Assembly: GCF_030445035.2 (NCBI RefSeq)
Contig: NC_080673.1
Location: 40,172,365 to 40,236,364 of the forward strand
DNA length: 64,000 bases
DNA from: Dasypus novemcinctus
Taxonomy: Eukaryota; Chordata; Mammalia; Cingulata; Dasypodidae
Direction: 5' to 3'
In this document: positions 24,435-38,400 of the stretch, piece after piece
How positions within the stretch are numbered: position 1 is the first letter of the stretch
Layout of the letters: the number at the start of each line of letters is the position of its first letter
Notes under the pieces: model-generated
Database searches by the model: none
What the model was told of the DNA's origin: nothing
The model's input: only the letters and a program-made list of their open reading frames with translations
Program-made: the position numbers and the translations under genes

Positions 24435-26402
24435 TCACTTCCGTAATGGATTCAGTATTTTTCCCAATGTGGTCCGACTAGAGTCTTTCAGCCGGAGGGC
24501 GGCCCTGACCCCAGACCTGTCCTTCAGAGGGGCCTCCAGCTTGGCACTGGGGCCCTCAGCGGTCTCGGGACCCCTCCTGGGGGCGCTGACGCTGGCGGCC
24601 CGCCTCAGCATGCTGCCCTCTTTAGACGCTGCATCCTTGGAGCCACCCCTCACTCGGAGCTGCCGCTGCGAGGCTGTCCGAGTGATGCCGGGGGCTTTGG
24701 TTGCGGTGGGGGGATCTGTTTTCGTGTTCCGAGAGGAGGAGGCAATCGTGCTTCGGGCAAAGCTCGGCACGGTGGCTGGAGCACGGGGGGCGCTGGGGGC
24801 CGCCGGGGCCTTGGGCTCTTCTTCGGAGCTCTCCGAGCCCTGGGAGTTGGCGTGGCAGCCCTTGTTTTCCTCAGGCTTCTGTCTGGGGGCGTACCTGAGG
24901 GGTTTGGCGGTGGGCTTGAGCGAGCCCCTCTGCTGCACGGGGTGCTCCTTCCCCGGGCGCCCGCTGCCTGAGCCGCTGCCGGCGGGGGGCGGCCGCCGAT
25001 CCTCCCCCGCGGAGAGCCCCCTGAGCGCGGCGTCCGCGGCCCTCCGCACAGAGCTCCGGCGAGACAGCAGCGCGTCCGTACTGCTAGGGGTCTCCCGGAA
25101 AGAGCCCCGCTTCCAGTCCCCGGGCCCCCGACTGGACTTGGGTATCCGCACGATCTTGCACATGCTCTCCTTCTCGGAGATGCTCTGGCTCTGCCGGACG
25201 CCTTCGTGCTTGGGGGACCGCGCGGACGCCTCTTTGAGGGAGATTTTCTTTGGTGCTGTCCCATCTTTATCTTTGGTGGGTCTGCCCCTGGGAAGGGCCC
25301 CCTTGCAGCTGGGCAGGCCCACCGCGGGGCCTGGAGCAGCAGCCCCCTGAGGGGGGCCGGGGGCAGGCTGAGGGGAGACCTGGCCGTCCCCCGCCTCCCC
25401 AGCCCCGGGGGACGCACAGCCGGCCCCCTCCTGGCCTTCCTCGGGCTCTCCGCCGCCAGGGCTGAGATCCGTTCCCTCTGAGCAGCCGGGGGGGTGGGAG
25501 GGGCAGCCCGGAGGCTCGGGGTCTCCAGGCCCAGGGCCGCCGCTCCCCACGGGCACCAGAGCCGCGCTGCCCGCGTGCGCGGCCGGGCCAAGGTCCTCCT
25601 CGGCGCGCAGCGCCCCGTCGCCGGCACTGGGGGGCGGCAGGCGCCCAGCCTCCAGGGACGCCAGCTCCACGGGCTTCAGGTCACTCGGGGGCTGCCCGGG
25701 CGCCTCCTCCGGGGTCTTGGGCCCCTGCAGCTCGAAGTGGGCCAGCCCTGTCACCAGCTCGTGCTTCCTCAATCCCAAGGCCAGGGGCGAGAGTGGCCCG
25801 GCCGGCGCAGCCCCCAGGTCCACAGGCGCGCTGTTCCTCTTCGGGAGGACGTCGAGCCCGCCGCGCCGCGCGGCGGAGGAGGCAGAGCCACGGTCACCGG
25901 GCCCGCGCGCTGGGCCCTGGGATGGGGGGTGGGGCACCGGGGACGCTGAAGCGGGGCCGGGGGCTTCCTCCTGCCTCTCCCAGGCCCGGGGTCTGGGAGC
26001 AAGTTTGGCGCCGAGGTCCCTTGGTTCTGCAGGCTCCGGCCAGGCTGCCGCGGGCCTGGCCTGCTGGAGGGGGCTGCGGGGTAAGGTGCTGAACTTGCCG
26101 GACTGCCCCGGGCCGTCGGCGGAGCCCTCCAGGAAGGTGAGCAGCTCCCGCTCGGCCGAGATGCCCAGCGAGTGGCGGGAGCGGCGGGCGTGGGGGGCCC
26201 AGCAGGAGGGGCTGGTGGGCTTCCGCCGCTGCAGGAAGGGCAAGGGCTCCGCACCCCTCTCCGTCAGCAGTTCCACGTCGTTCTCACTGTTGCTGCGGCC
26301 AAAGACCCCGAGCTCCCCAGCAGCCCAGGAATTCCGCTTCTGCTCCAGCTCCCTCAGCCGCCGCTGCCGCCTCAGCTCCTGCACCTCCCGGTAGTGGTTG
26401 TC
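24435..26402 (-). CDS. FHDC1: FHDC1 exon 12, coding part of last exon
   Basis: This 1,968-nt piece starts after the acceptor GCTTCAG|GACAAC and ends with TGA at 24435-24437. It encodes residues 443-1097, beginning with a short charged helix ([20 protein letters not shown]) and continuing as low-complexity Pro/Ser/Gly/Arg-rich sequence. Recognisable FHDC1 landmarks are [13 protein letters not shown] near the start, the [18 protein letters not shown] block near the end, and the terminal [15 protein letters not shown]. In INF1 the C-terminal region carries the microtubule-binding activity. The DNA is very GC- and CpG-rich, unlike the AT-rich introns, which creates long meaningless ORFs on the opposite strand. 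Confidence 0.97.
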   Translation of the reverse strand, partial: DNHYREVQELRRQRRLRELEQKRNSWAAGELGVFGRSNSENDVELLTERGAEPLPFLQRRKPTSPSCWAPHARRSRHSLGISAERELLTFLEGSADGPGQSGKFSTLPRSPLQQARPAAAWPEPAEPRDLGAKLAPRPRAWERQEEAPGPASASPVPHPPSQGPARGPGDRGSASSAARRGGLDVLPKRNSAPVDLGAAPAGPLSPLALGLRKHELVTGLAHFELQGPKTPEEAPGQPPSDLKPVELASLEAGRLPPPSAGDGALRAEEDLGPAAHAGSAALVPVGSGGPGPGDPEPPGCPSHPPGCSEGTDLSPGGGEPEEGQEGAGCASPGAGEAGDGQVSPQPAPGPPQGAAAPGPAVGLPSCKGALPRGRPTKDKDGTAPKKISLKEASARSPKHEGVRQSQSISEKESMCKIVRIPKSSRGPGDWKRGSFRETPSSTDALLSRRSSVRRAADAALRGLSAGEDRRPPPAGSGSGSGRPGKEHPVQQRGSLKPTAKPLRYAPRQKPEENKGCHANSQGSESSEEEPKAPAAPSAPRAPATVPSFARSTIASSSRNTKTDPPTATKAPGITRTASQRQLRVRGGSKDAASKEGSMLRRAASVSAPRRGPETAEGPSAKLEAPLKDRSGVRAALRLKDSSRTTLGKILNPLRK

Positions 26403-29400
26403 CTGAAGCAGGGGCGGAGAGAAACCCACAGATGCGTGAGACACGCCCCCGCGCAGCTTCACACGCAATTCCCGACCACCGACCCTAAAACTAGGATGAG
26501 ACATAGTCACACGGAGGAGAGACGCCTCCTCGCAATCTGGGTCATGCCATTCACTAAGAGACTGGGGAAGCGGAGGTCGCTCAACTGATAGTGTCCGCCT
26601 ACCATATGGGAGGTCCAGGGCTCAAATCCAGGGCCTCCTGGCCTGTGTGGTGAGCTGGCCCGTGCACACAATTGTCATGCGCAAGGAGTACTGTGCCACT
26701 CAGGAGTGACCCCTGCATAGGGGTGCCCCACGCGCAAGGAGTGCACCCTGTAAGGGGAGCCGCCCAGCTCAAAAAAAGCGCAGCCTGCCCAGGAGTGGCA
26801 CTGCACACACGGAGAGCTGTTGCAGCAAGATGACACAACAACAAAAGAGACACAGATTCCCAGCGCCTCTGAGAATGCAAGCGGACACAGACGAACACAC
26901 AGCGAATGGACACTAGAGAGCAGACAAAGGCAGGTGCGGAGGAGGGGGGAAGGGAGAGAAATAAATCTTTAAAAAAAAAAAAAGTAAAACTGTTTGTGCA
27001 CGCATGGGTATATTGAGTCCCCCCCCCCCCCCAAATGACAGGTTGAAGGTTAACCCTGGTCCCTGTGATCGTGAACTAATAGGAGATCGGGTCTTTGCAG
27101 AGGGAAGCAGGTTAAGGTGAAGCCACACTGAACGAGGGTGGGCCTAAGCCTATGTGCCTGGTGTCCTTTTCAGGAGGAGAGAAGAGACAGAGAACACAGA
27201 GGGGGAGGGGAGGGGAAGGCAGAGACACTCAGGGAAAAGTCGGCCCCGTGAAAGTAAGGCCAAGGTGGGAGCTGTGCCACCCCAAGCCAAGATGCCTGGG
27301 GCCGCCGCTCTCGGAGGAGGCAAGGAAGGATTCTCTTCCAGAGCCCTGAAATTCAGAGGCAGCCGGGCCCTGCCGACATGGGATTTTGAACTTGTAGCTT
27401 CCAGAACTCGGAGGTAATAAACTTCTTGTTGTTTTAAGTCACCGGTTTGTGGTAATTTGTTAGGGCTTCCCTAGGCAACTAAGACAGAATGAGCAGGTTC
27501 TCCCAAAACGACGAGGGCTCCTGACTCGGGAGCAGAGTCTAAGGCTGTCATCCCACCCCCGGGCCTAACCCAGCTTCCCAGTCAAGGATCTCCCCACACG
27601 TGCAGGCAGCTCCAAGGAAACACCACTTGGTTCCTAAGCAGGGCAAGAGCGAGAGGACCTCCAGGAAAGTGTGTTGCTACGTAGGCAATGGCAGAAAGGA
27701 AAACACAATGGGTGTTAAAAGAGCGAGCTTAAACTATACATCTGTGTACGTACACGTGTGTGTGCTCCCACGTCCTGTATATGCTACGGACCATCGATTT
27801 ACCTAAGAGAGTAAGAGGTGCTTTCAAAGCCCTATTCTCTGACCACACTCTGGTTTAAAAAACAAACCAACAAACAAAAAAGTCACAATTGCCATGGTGG
27901 TCCTGCCGGCCACGTGCCTCCAGCAGAGGGGCCGAGCCCCTCGTGTCTGCCCTGGGCCAGCCCTCTGCTCCCACAGAGACGATGCAGAGGCGCAGGCCAC
28001 TCTCCAGAGCCCTCCACCTTTCACGCTCCTCTGAAGCCACCCTTCCCCAAGCAAACCGAACCACGTGGTTAAATGGGAAATGCTATGTTGCACATGTATT
28101 GCCACAATAAAAATGTCTTAAAAGGAAAAGGGAAAAAAGATTAAATACGTGGATAAATCTAAAAACAACAACAAAACCACACAAAAAAACGGAACCAGAA
28201 CAAATGCACGTACAAAGCATCCTAGACTGCCTGGCTGCGCACTGTAAATATCTTTGCGTCGTGTAACTATGTGGATCTCACAACCCAAATCTGTTATCAC
28301 TGGTACTTTTTATTTGAAAATCAATTTCCTTGAATAGTGGAATTTCCCTTCCAAGTTCCTATGAGGCTCTGGCTGGGCCTCCCCAGCTCCTGGCTCCTCC
28401 TGCAGTTCTGGCCTCTCCCTCTTCCCGTGTCTCCCAGGCCGTCGCCATCCCAGGCTGGCTGTGCTGGGCGGGGCCAGTCCCTGCCTCCCAGGACCGCTGT
28501 GCCGAGAGCCCCACACAGGTGGCCCCGCTGGCCTCCAGCCTTCCAAGTGGGAGTGAGGGCCTCAGAAGAGCCAATTTGGCCTCTGCCACGCCGCCTCCCC
28601 CGGCTGAGCTCACCGCTTGGACAGAGGATAGTAGACGTGGCCACAGGCTGAGCCTCATTCTCTTAGCTGGACTGAGAAAGGAGGGGCAGAGAACCCAAAG
28701 TAACTCTGGGCTACTCACCTAGGACTTAGAGGAAATTTGATCAGGCCTAAAAGAAATTCAGCTATGGACAAAGCTGCGTTTAAAATATAGGGGACGAGGT
28801 GACCTGCTAGTATTTGGTTCCTCATCACAACCTAAATTGGAAGGATGTGAGTTATTTTGTTGTGAGTAAACAGATCAGTTTTATTTTCAAAGGCAAGCAA
28901 CCCAGAATCTTCTAGTATCTGCACTGAACTCAGAGATTATTGGAAGGAGGGGTTGTAGGGCCAGAAACGGGCATGCTGTGCCCAGGAGCGCAGCAGGCTC
29001 CCTGGATGTCAGAGGCGGTCACAGTCTGCTCTGGCCAAGGACGGCGCAGCTCACGTGGTGTGGTAACACCAGGCCTCTGGCTATGGTGCTTCTAGCAGGT
29101 CAAAGGGTGGGCCTTCTGATCATCCCGTTGGAATGAAAATCTCCCCAAAGAGAGGAAAGTCTGTTCTGGGGAGAGGGGGTGAGGAAGAAATTCAGGATCT
29201 TCAAAGAGACTTTTAAATATTGTTACTGCCACCATAAATACACTTTACTAGCAGATGCTTCAGACCATAAGTGAGGGTGTTGCTGTGGGCAGCAAAGGAG
29301 CAGAGGCCACCAAAATGCCAGACTCCAGGTACTAGGAAGCCCTCAGGGCTGGGATGGCAGAGCTACTCCCCAGAAATCCCAATGGTGAGCTGGCAGCGCT

Positions 29401-32400
29401 GCCTGGGCCAGGCTTTCGTGCACCTGCGGAAATGCTGAACCATCTTTCTACCATGGGCAGAGGACTGTGTCAGGAAGGAGAAACATAAAAATCCAAGCAA
29501 CTCTGAAAACACACAGATGCCATCAGCCGTACCTCAACTGCTTTGTTGAATTTGGCACAAAAGTCTCTAAATATCCGAAGGCATTCGTCCAGTTTCATGG
29601 TTTCTTTGTCTTCACAGAAAAAATCTATAAGGATGTGGGCCTCCTTCTGGAGCTCTTGTTTCCAGCGCTCCAGTTTTGTCAGCTTTTCTACGGCAAACTG
29701 CAGAAACACAAACAAGCACCCACTGAAGTAAACAGGGTCAGCTGAGGAGGTCTCGGCAGGGAAGACCTGCTCCCGGGCTCAATTTCAGGTCCCAGAAAAA
29801 GGAAGGTTTATTGTGAGGTCAATACCCTCAAGGCCAAAAGGAAAATAATTCAACCCAAACAAAACCTCAGCGAAGCAAGGTGAGCTCCCTCGTGAGGCTT
29901 AGAGGCAACAAAATAGTTTCAGAGCTTTAACCCGTAGAATGCTGCTAGCACAATTTTATCTTTAATGTGACTGACTGCAAGAATTACATAGGCATATAGT
30001 TGGTTTTATTAAGGGAGACCTATTCTGTATCTGTTCTTTCTCTTAAAACTGAGAGTTATTGTACTAGGATGGCTATGATAAAAAAAATAAAATACAGTAA
30101 AAAAACAACTGTTAGTAAGGATGTGGAAAAATTGGAACTCCCATGCGTTGTTGGTGGAAATGTAAAATGGTTCAGCTGCTATAGAAAACAGTTTGGTGGT
30201 TCCTCAAAAAGTTAAACATAACATTACTATATGATCTAGCAATTCTACTTCTAGGTACACACTCCAAAGAATTGAAAACAGGAATCAAATATTTATACGC
30301 CAATGTTCATAACAGCATTATGAGCAATAGCCAACAGGTGGAAACAACCCAGGTATCCATCAACAGATGAATGAATAAACAAAATGGGGTATTAATATAC
30401 GATGGAGTATTATTTAGCCATAAAAAGGAATGACGTTTCAATACATGCAATAACATGGATGAACCTTGAAAACATTATGCAAAGTGAAATAAGCCAGACA
30501 CAATACTGTATGGGACCATTTAAATGAAGTATCTAGAACAGGCAAGTTCACAGAGACAGAAAGTAGATTGCAAGGTTACCTCCTTGGGCAGACTGGAAAT
30601 GAGAAGGGGGACAGAGCTTACTTAACAGGTATAGAATCTCTTTGAGATGATGAAAAATTTTGGAAATAGGTAACAGTCATGGCTGCATAACATATTAAAT
30701 GTAATTAATGCCACTGAACTGTATACTTAAAAATGGTTGAGATGGCAAATTATATTATATATATATATAAACCATAATTTAAAAAATGCATAGGGAAAAA
30801 AACCGCTGAGTTTTATACTAGCCAATAATTTACTCTAGGGTCCCAGAAGTCATCTGTTTCATTGACAAATTGCCAATTTTGTTTCTTTTAAGAGGGAGTT
30901 GAAACTTAATCCCAAATGAGCTTTATCAGGCTCAGTGCCACTCCCACAGGACTGCAGCCCTCGTGCCTAACTGAGCCCCAGCCAGGGCTTCTTACCAGGG
31001 GCTCATCCACGTCTGTGGGAAGCTTCTCAACAGTCACGTGCTAGTCCTCCACCCAGGGAACTGAGTGGGTCTGGGTGGACACAGAACATTAGTAATTTAT
31101 TAAAACTCTCCAGGAGATCCTGATGGGTGCAAAGGTTAGGGAGTACTTCCCTACACAATTCCTCCTCTTCTACTTCATCTGTTTCTCCCAGTTCTTCTAG
31201 GATAACTAAGTTTCCAAGGCTCTTACACATTCTGGTGTTGCCTCAACCAAAAAAGTGGGGGGAAGCAGATGTGGCTTAAGTGATTGGGCTCCCATATACC
31301 ATACAGGAGAGCCAGGGTTCAATTCCTGGGGCCTTCTGGTGAAAGCAGTCTGGCCCGCATGGAGTGCTGGCCCTCGCGGCAAGCTGGCTTGAACAGAGGG
31401 CTGTTGCTGCAAGATGATGAAACACAAAGAGACACAGAGGAGAGACAATAAGAGACGCAGCAGACCAGGGAGCTGAGGTTGCGCAAGAGACTGAGCACCT
31501 CTCTCCCGCTCTGGAACGTCCCAGGATCAGTTCCCAGTGCCGCCTCAAGAGAAGACAACCAGACACAGAAGAACACACAGTGAATGGACAGAGAGCAGAC
31601 AATGGGGTGTGTGTGGGAGGTGGGGGGGGGGGTATAAATAAATAAATAAAAATCTTAAAAAAAAGAAGTGGGAATAAGAAAAGCTTGTTTCTCTCCAAAG
31701 AGTCTGCAGCCCTTTTAGGCCTTTTAGGATGGGGAACTACCAAGTCCAGATGTCACAAATGCACGTCCCTGATGGGAGTAGCTTGGTGACATTTAACGCT
31801 TAGGCTGTAACGAGGCAGTATTGTGGTTACAGGGAGGGAGGACCCGGCAGCACCCACAGCCGTGCAGGATACTGACTAGTTGGGAACACGCTATTTCACT
31901 GGGGAGCCGGCTTAAAAGAAGAGGGAATGGATGAAATATTTTGCTTCTTGAAGTCACATGTATCATCTTTTACAAGGTTTATATTAGAAGGCTTTTCGAG
32001 TCACGGGGCTAGGTGTAGGATATGGTAAAGCTGTAGGATGCCCACGTTCAAAGAACGGACTTGCTGCTTGAATAAGCTTGGGGAGCTACAGAACCTAAAG
32101 AGACTCGCCACCTCCCATCCACTCCAATGCACGTGCCCCCTTACAAGCCAAACACATTCTAGAGGTGATAGGACACCAGAAGTATTTAGGAAAGCAAATA
32201 CCAGAGAAAGTAACCACCTGAGTCAGTAGCCCAAGGCGGTGTGTGCATTCATGCTGTATTTTTCTTTATGGAGAGATGGTATTAATGAAAAGATAAATCT
32301 CTGCCTGTCATTCTCCCACGGGGGAAGATGGATTCCAGCCAAGAACGGCCCAACTGCAGATAAACAGGACTCTCGACAGGAATCTACATGGAAGCTGAGC

Positions 32401-35400
32401 TCCACCTCCATGGCTCATCTGCAGACCCTAGAAGGACTGACAGACTACCAGGAAGGAAAAATTAAACACGCTCAAGTCACCCTTAGCACTTGAGAAAACA
32501 AAACATTCTGAATTTGGATCTGAAAAACGACCAAGCGCGGGCTTGTTGGTCAAGAGCCCTTCTGTGAGCCCTTTCCACCTGATTAAGACCACAAATTTAA
32601 AAGCCCAAAGCTACGCTGCCAACAGATTAGCAGCTGAGGTATCAAATTCAACTGTACATCTCTAACTAGTCTGGTACAGCCCTAAGTTCCAAAACAATTT
32701 ACTAAATATTTCTCACCCAAAGGTCAAAACACTTAAACAGAAGTGCAAAAAATGTTCCTGTCCTTTCTCTGCTCAAAAACTTTCAATGGTTCCCCATCGC
32801 TTTACAGGATAAAGTCCAAGGTTTTCAGAGGCTCTCAAGGCCTCACCCTAACCTATCTTTAAAAGTTTTATCTCACCTACTCAAAAATAAATTGAGTTTT
32901 AAAAAGAAAAATACATAGCTGTATGGAATGTTCTATTTACAGATCTAAAAATGACTACCCAGAAGGAAGAGTTTCAAGAGCTAAAAACAAGGTTGCTTTT
33001 GGGCAACAGTCTAGAGGTGAGGCGAAGGCAGAGCTGCTCTGCCTCATAAACCTTTCCATATTAATATTTAGTGTAAGACATTAATATTTAATATAAGAAC
33101 GTGGGGGGAAATAAAACATGCTGAATTCTAATCTTGACGTACGACAGTTCTTATTCTAGAATGTCTGAATGTGTTCTACGCCTCCAAACTTGGAGCCGAG
33201 GTGACTGCAGCAGTAGCGTTAGCTTTGTTGCTTCACCGTGAAGGAAAATCTGTGTGCTTTAAATGGAAAGTTAAGTTTGGTTATTTTTGAAAAATACAGA
33301 GCACATATTTACTAATAAAAATAAACTAACTCGTAGCAGAGCCAAAGCAAAATCAAACGTTTGCTGACGGGACCTAACGCTCCTAACATTTTGATGTAGC
33401 TTAATCGTGATAAAGGCTTCAGTTGGCACAGCATGGGGGCACACTGTTCCTTCCTAGCGGAAGGCCGCCTCATCACAGACTCTGCTTCGTGGGTCTCAAG
33501 AGCATGACCACACTTAAAGGAGGACACAATTTCACTGAAGACTAAAAGCATGAAAAGATGTCACGTTTTTTAATTTAATAAGGGAGATAAAAGAAGGCTG
33601 TCAGACTCTGTAATTAGTGAGTCACAATGAGCTGTCACAAACACGTCCACTCGGCTATTTTTTTGTTGATGTTATTCCTGACACACCCTGTGGGGTTAAT
33701 GTACTTCAGGTGTTGATAGGCACAGCTATCGTGTGTTCTGCTGCTCTCGTTATAAAACATGCCAAAACATAGCTTGTTTCTTCAATAAAAACACGTGAAG
33801 GAACAACAGCCTATGATCTAGGATGTATTTAAGGTTTCTGTGGAACTTTGTTGTGTTGTCCAAAAGTTTGTCTGGGAGACAAGAACTCCTAAACTGTGGT
33901 TTAGAACCAAAACTTGAATTGGCAGGCACAGACCACGCCGATATACCATAAGCTACCAATTCCCTACAGTGAAGCACAATCATGCAAATCGGGCAATGGA
34001 AAAGAGGCCCAATCCCTAAACAAAGGCCTTAGTTTTAGACGATATTCAATAACCTCTGCTTTAAAAAAAAATCCAGCAAAGAATGGGATTGAAATACCAA
34101 GTTCCTTTTCCGGACTTTGAAAAAAAATATGAATGGGAGACTGCTACTTCCACAAACACACCCATGCAAATTTACCCAGCCTAGGTGGTGCTGCTGGAAG
34201 ATGAAATTAAAGGGACGGACTAGAATCACCTACAAACCTGGAGGAAATCTTCCATCTGCTGACAAAGCTCACCATCCCTCTGGATGTTTTCCTTTAGGGT
34301 TCTCGTCCTAGCAAGAAGTGAGTGCAGTTCAGCTTCTGTGTTATCCAGAGATAATCTAAATGAAGAAAAGGGAAAGTGGTCAATTGGAACAAGGGAGGCT
34401 TTTGTCACCTAGATATACAATTGACCAATTGTTGGTCAATCTTAGGGGGGGACAGCTGCTGCGATGACATCTGTCTACTCCTGCATTTAGATGTTGTGAA
34501 TTTCCTTTTATGTTTTCTACAGAGCTGATTCCCTCGTAAAGACATAAACCAGTTCAAAGAGAGCAGGCTGAAACTCTGTCCTTGCTGGTGGGATAACCAA
34601 AACCATGGGACTGGCAACTTTTCATAACTAGGTCTGAACACCATTATGCAATAAGCATTAAAAACAAAAAGCCAGCAAGACTCCAGGAGACATACCCTTC
34701 CTTCGGCCACGAAACACAAACATGAAAGCTCTAGATCACAAGAACCAGGAGTCAAGGCAACATATATTGATAATCCTGACAGTAGGGATAATATGAGGTT
34801 GTTGGGACTCTAGATTTCACGTCGTTTGCAATAGACAGCAGAGTAAGTTTTATTTTAAAGAGCACTAACATGCAGCTAACAATTCTGCAAAGCAATTGAT
34901 TGCAATGCGTTTGTTACATACATAAAATCAAGATTAGTAAAACGTAAGTAATGTTTTGTCATTACTAAAGTGAGCAGGTGGAACCTAATATCCAGGTGAA
35001 ATTCTATGAGCAAATTCTTTAATTAGGAAGCTTTCATGCTTCCATTGGCAATTCTAATTTTTCTTTGTGTAATAAAGTTTTCCACCTACACTGGTCCTTG
35101 GAGCCCATCTGTGACCTGTTTGTACTTCACCTTATGTTTTAAACAAACAAACCTTACTGGAAAGGGTTTTTCTAAGAGGTACAATTCACCATCTAACTAG
35201 CCAGAAATGCCAGTTCAAAACAATTTAATGTTCACATGTCTTTATATAGCTCCTAGTAATGTTTCTATACTTTGCTAGTCAGAATAAAAATATTCCTGCA
35301 CAAATTTCTTTCAGCAATTCGAAAACAAAACAGTTCAGTGAGCAGATATGGCTCAAGCAGTTGGGTGCCCACCTCCCACATGGGAAATCTGGGGTTCAGT

Positions 35401-38400
35401 TCCCAGTACCTCCTAAAGAAGACAAACAAACAACAAGCAGACATCAAGCAGAAACAACAAACAAGACAATGAGCCAAAAAACAAGTGGGGAGTGGGTGTG
35501 GCTCAAGCAGTCGACTGCCTGTCTCCCACATGGGAGGTCCCGGGTTCGGTTCCGGTGCCTCCTAAAATAAAAACAGACAACGAGCAAAAATAAATAAATA
35601 AAAAGGATCAGACAGCAAGCAGAGGAGCAAAAACAAGCAGACAATGAGTGCAAATGAGCAAAAATAGCAAGCGAACAGATAGGGGAGCCATCTTGGGGGC
35701 GGGGTAAAACATTTCATATCTTATAAGTACCCATTCTTTTTGGACCATAATTCATCAATTTGTAAACATGAATTATGAACTGTATACTTTTGAGCTGATA
35801 ATCCCACGTTGGGAAAACGGTCAGATATTTATAGTGTCACTTATATTGACCACTGGCCAATGACAGGAGGCTGGTTTTAAAAGCCATGACTCATGTCTTT
35901 ACATGCACATGTAGCCATGCCCACAGTAAGTGTATGAACTGGGCTGACACAGGCAGTGGTGTGCCGGAGCTCACAAGGCCGACTATAGGCCCCTCTTCCC
36001 AACGGCGGTCACTTGAGGTCAGCTATAGTAACAGTATTTATGCCACGGAAACCAGCAAATGCTACAAATCAGTGCTTTTTCCCAAAGAGCCAGTTCCTGA
36101 ACATTTAACCACAGAATACATGGATATATATATTGTAAATTTCAAAAAGCAGAACTCAAAATAGCAAACACATACAGATTGTAACTATGTTCAAATACAC
36201 ACCTTTATTAGATCAGAAACAAATTAGTGTGATGTAAATGGGGTTTTATGTTTGGTAGATACTCTCTCTGTAAAGTGAAGTGACTAATTAAAAAAAAAAA
36301 GTCCTCTGCAAGCTCTTGGTAGAGTTCTAATCCCTTCTAATGCAATAGAAAATAAATGTACCATGTTAGATGCTACAAGGGCACAGTGATTTATGGCCCT
36401 GGAAGCTTAATGGATATAAAACAACTCCCAAGGTAATAAGCTATGTTGTTGAGCTCTATCTTTTGGGTGTGGAGGGCTTTGAAGTTCTTAGTATATATTT
36501 TTTACACTGATGATATTCATTAGAGATTGCAGTAGCTTTTTTTTTTTTTATGTTTTCTCTCTTTATTTTCTTTTCAAATGTTACATTCAAAAAATATAAG
36601 GTCCCCATATATCCCCTACCCCCCTCACCCCACTCCTCCCACATCAACAACCTCTTTCATCATCATGGGACATTCATGCAATAGCTTTTTAGATAAAAAA
36701 TATAGATTAATTTTTCACAACACCCCAAATTCCAGAGGTACATACATACCACTATAAGCAAATGAAAAAAGGCATAAAAGTTCAAAAGGGAAATCTTTCA
36801 AAAGATCCAACTTGAATCTGAAAGTTGTAAATATTCTTCAGTTTTCATAAGAAGGTAGTTAAAAAACCAAACCAAACCCTTGAATCATCATAATTCGCTT
36901 TCAGTCCTCCTTGCTTACCTAGCAGCCTCCTGAACGTGACACAATTTTTCTGAAAAGTTTAGAAGACTGGCATCTTTCTTTTGGGCTTCCTGGAACAAAA
37001 ACAGAATTTTCTCTCACTATATCAATAAAACTAAAAGGGAATAGTTTTCTTAGGACTTAAAAAAACCTTGAAATCACTGTTGCATTTTTATGCCTGATAT
37101 AGCCAAAGCAATTCACTGAGACACTGGCAATTCTTAGTAAGATTTACCAGAATTCCCCCACTCTCAAGATACTTTTAACTTCCCAGAGCAACTTATCCTG
37201 ATGTGAACACAATTTACATGTACTAAAACTGAGTAGAAAGAGGTGGCAGCTGAACAGGGCCCATTGTTTGTAAGAGAATCCAATATATCCTGCTTAAATA
37301 CCGCCCATACCTATGAATATGCCTCTAAATGATCTAGACACCTTCAGCTGTCAAACCAGTTTGCAAACCGAGTCTAATCAGAGGCACACACGCTGTGGAG
37401 GTGTTTGGACTCTTCACTGTACAGTGGGTGGGAGGTAGAGCTGGTGGGAAGGGAGCAGCTTCCCTCATTGGCTAAGAACCAAGTCACACAGAGCCACTGG
37501 AGAGCCGGATCTGAGAGGGTTCTACCAAAAGACAGCAATCCACTGGGAGAGGAGACACATTTCTTGTTTTAATGCCCTGAAAATTAACTTTTCAATCTAA
37601 GTGCTGAGTTCAATATGTCATGTCTTCTGAAGAAAATAGTAACAATAGTGTATATTATTTACGGAGAGCTTACTAAATGCCAAACAGTGAGCTAAGCACT
37701 GTCTGGAATCCTCTCCTAGAGCCCTCTCAATTACCTGATTGAGATATGTAACACTATCCCCATTATATATGAAGAAATTGAGGAACTTGTCTGAGGAAGT
37801 ACGGCTAATAAAGGACAAGCCAAAAACTGCTCCCAGTTCTGTCCTGTTCTAAAGCTCACACTGTAACAACCATACACCACTTCCTTCCCAGGTTAAAGCT
37901 ACGTCCGTGTGATTGGTATAAAACAAGGTGATTCAATGAAGAAAAACTTGTACAATTAGTTATTTGAGATCATCTAACAAGAAGAAAATAACCGTCGTTG
38001 GCTGACTTTTCCCTTTTAACTATTTACTTTGGGGTCACATAGACCCAGTAAAAATACAGAAGTGATCATTTTAACTGCTCTGATTCCCTCACTCTTTACA
38101 CACAACTGGCTCATGCATCTAGTTAATCAGACACCAGAAATATTTCAAAAAACAGTCCTCTGAGTGCCATCCCAAGGCCACTGCCCTCAAGTAGAGCCAA
38201 CTTCTGCCAAGTAGTACCCCTATTCTAGTTCTCTCTTTAATACAACACATTCTCTCCATTGCCTCATTTTATGAAAAACAAAAACAGACCTGGCTACACC
38301 ATTAGGCTGGGCACAGTCTTCTGCTGGCTCCCCATGTCTAAGGCATGGAAACCCAAATTCTCCAGCTTTGGCATATGAATCCTCCATAGCTTGTCTCCCT

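Larger units (their letters stand above)
26403..29532 (-). other. FHDC1: FHDC1 intron 11
   Basis: The intron holds a DAS SINE (26564-26983) and a MaLR LTR (26990-27487). The rest, including the GC-rich stretch 28340-28650, shows no gene or named repeat. Confidence 0.85.
29698..34237 (-). other. FHDC1: FHDC1 intron 10
   Basis: It contains an L1 3' end (30050-30790), a DAS SINE (31260-31665) and an L2 fragment (32745-32885). The rest has no recognisable feature. Confidence 0.85.
34356..36918 (-). other. FHDC1: FHDC1 intron 9
   Basis: It contains a DAS SINE (35338-35705) and a short young L1 tail (36541-36677). The rest is AT-rich and featureless to my eye. Confidence 0.85.

Noticed and set aside
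24415-25350. 311-codon plus-strand ORF
   Set aside because: It lies wholly antisense to the FHDC1 last exon, is not recognisable, and is explained by high GC content.
30000-30215. ORF over the L1 tail
   Set aside because: It is a chance frame in an L1 3' end, and the L1 coding regions are absent.
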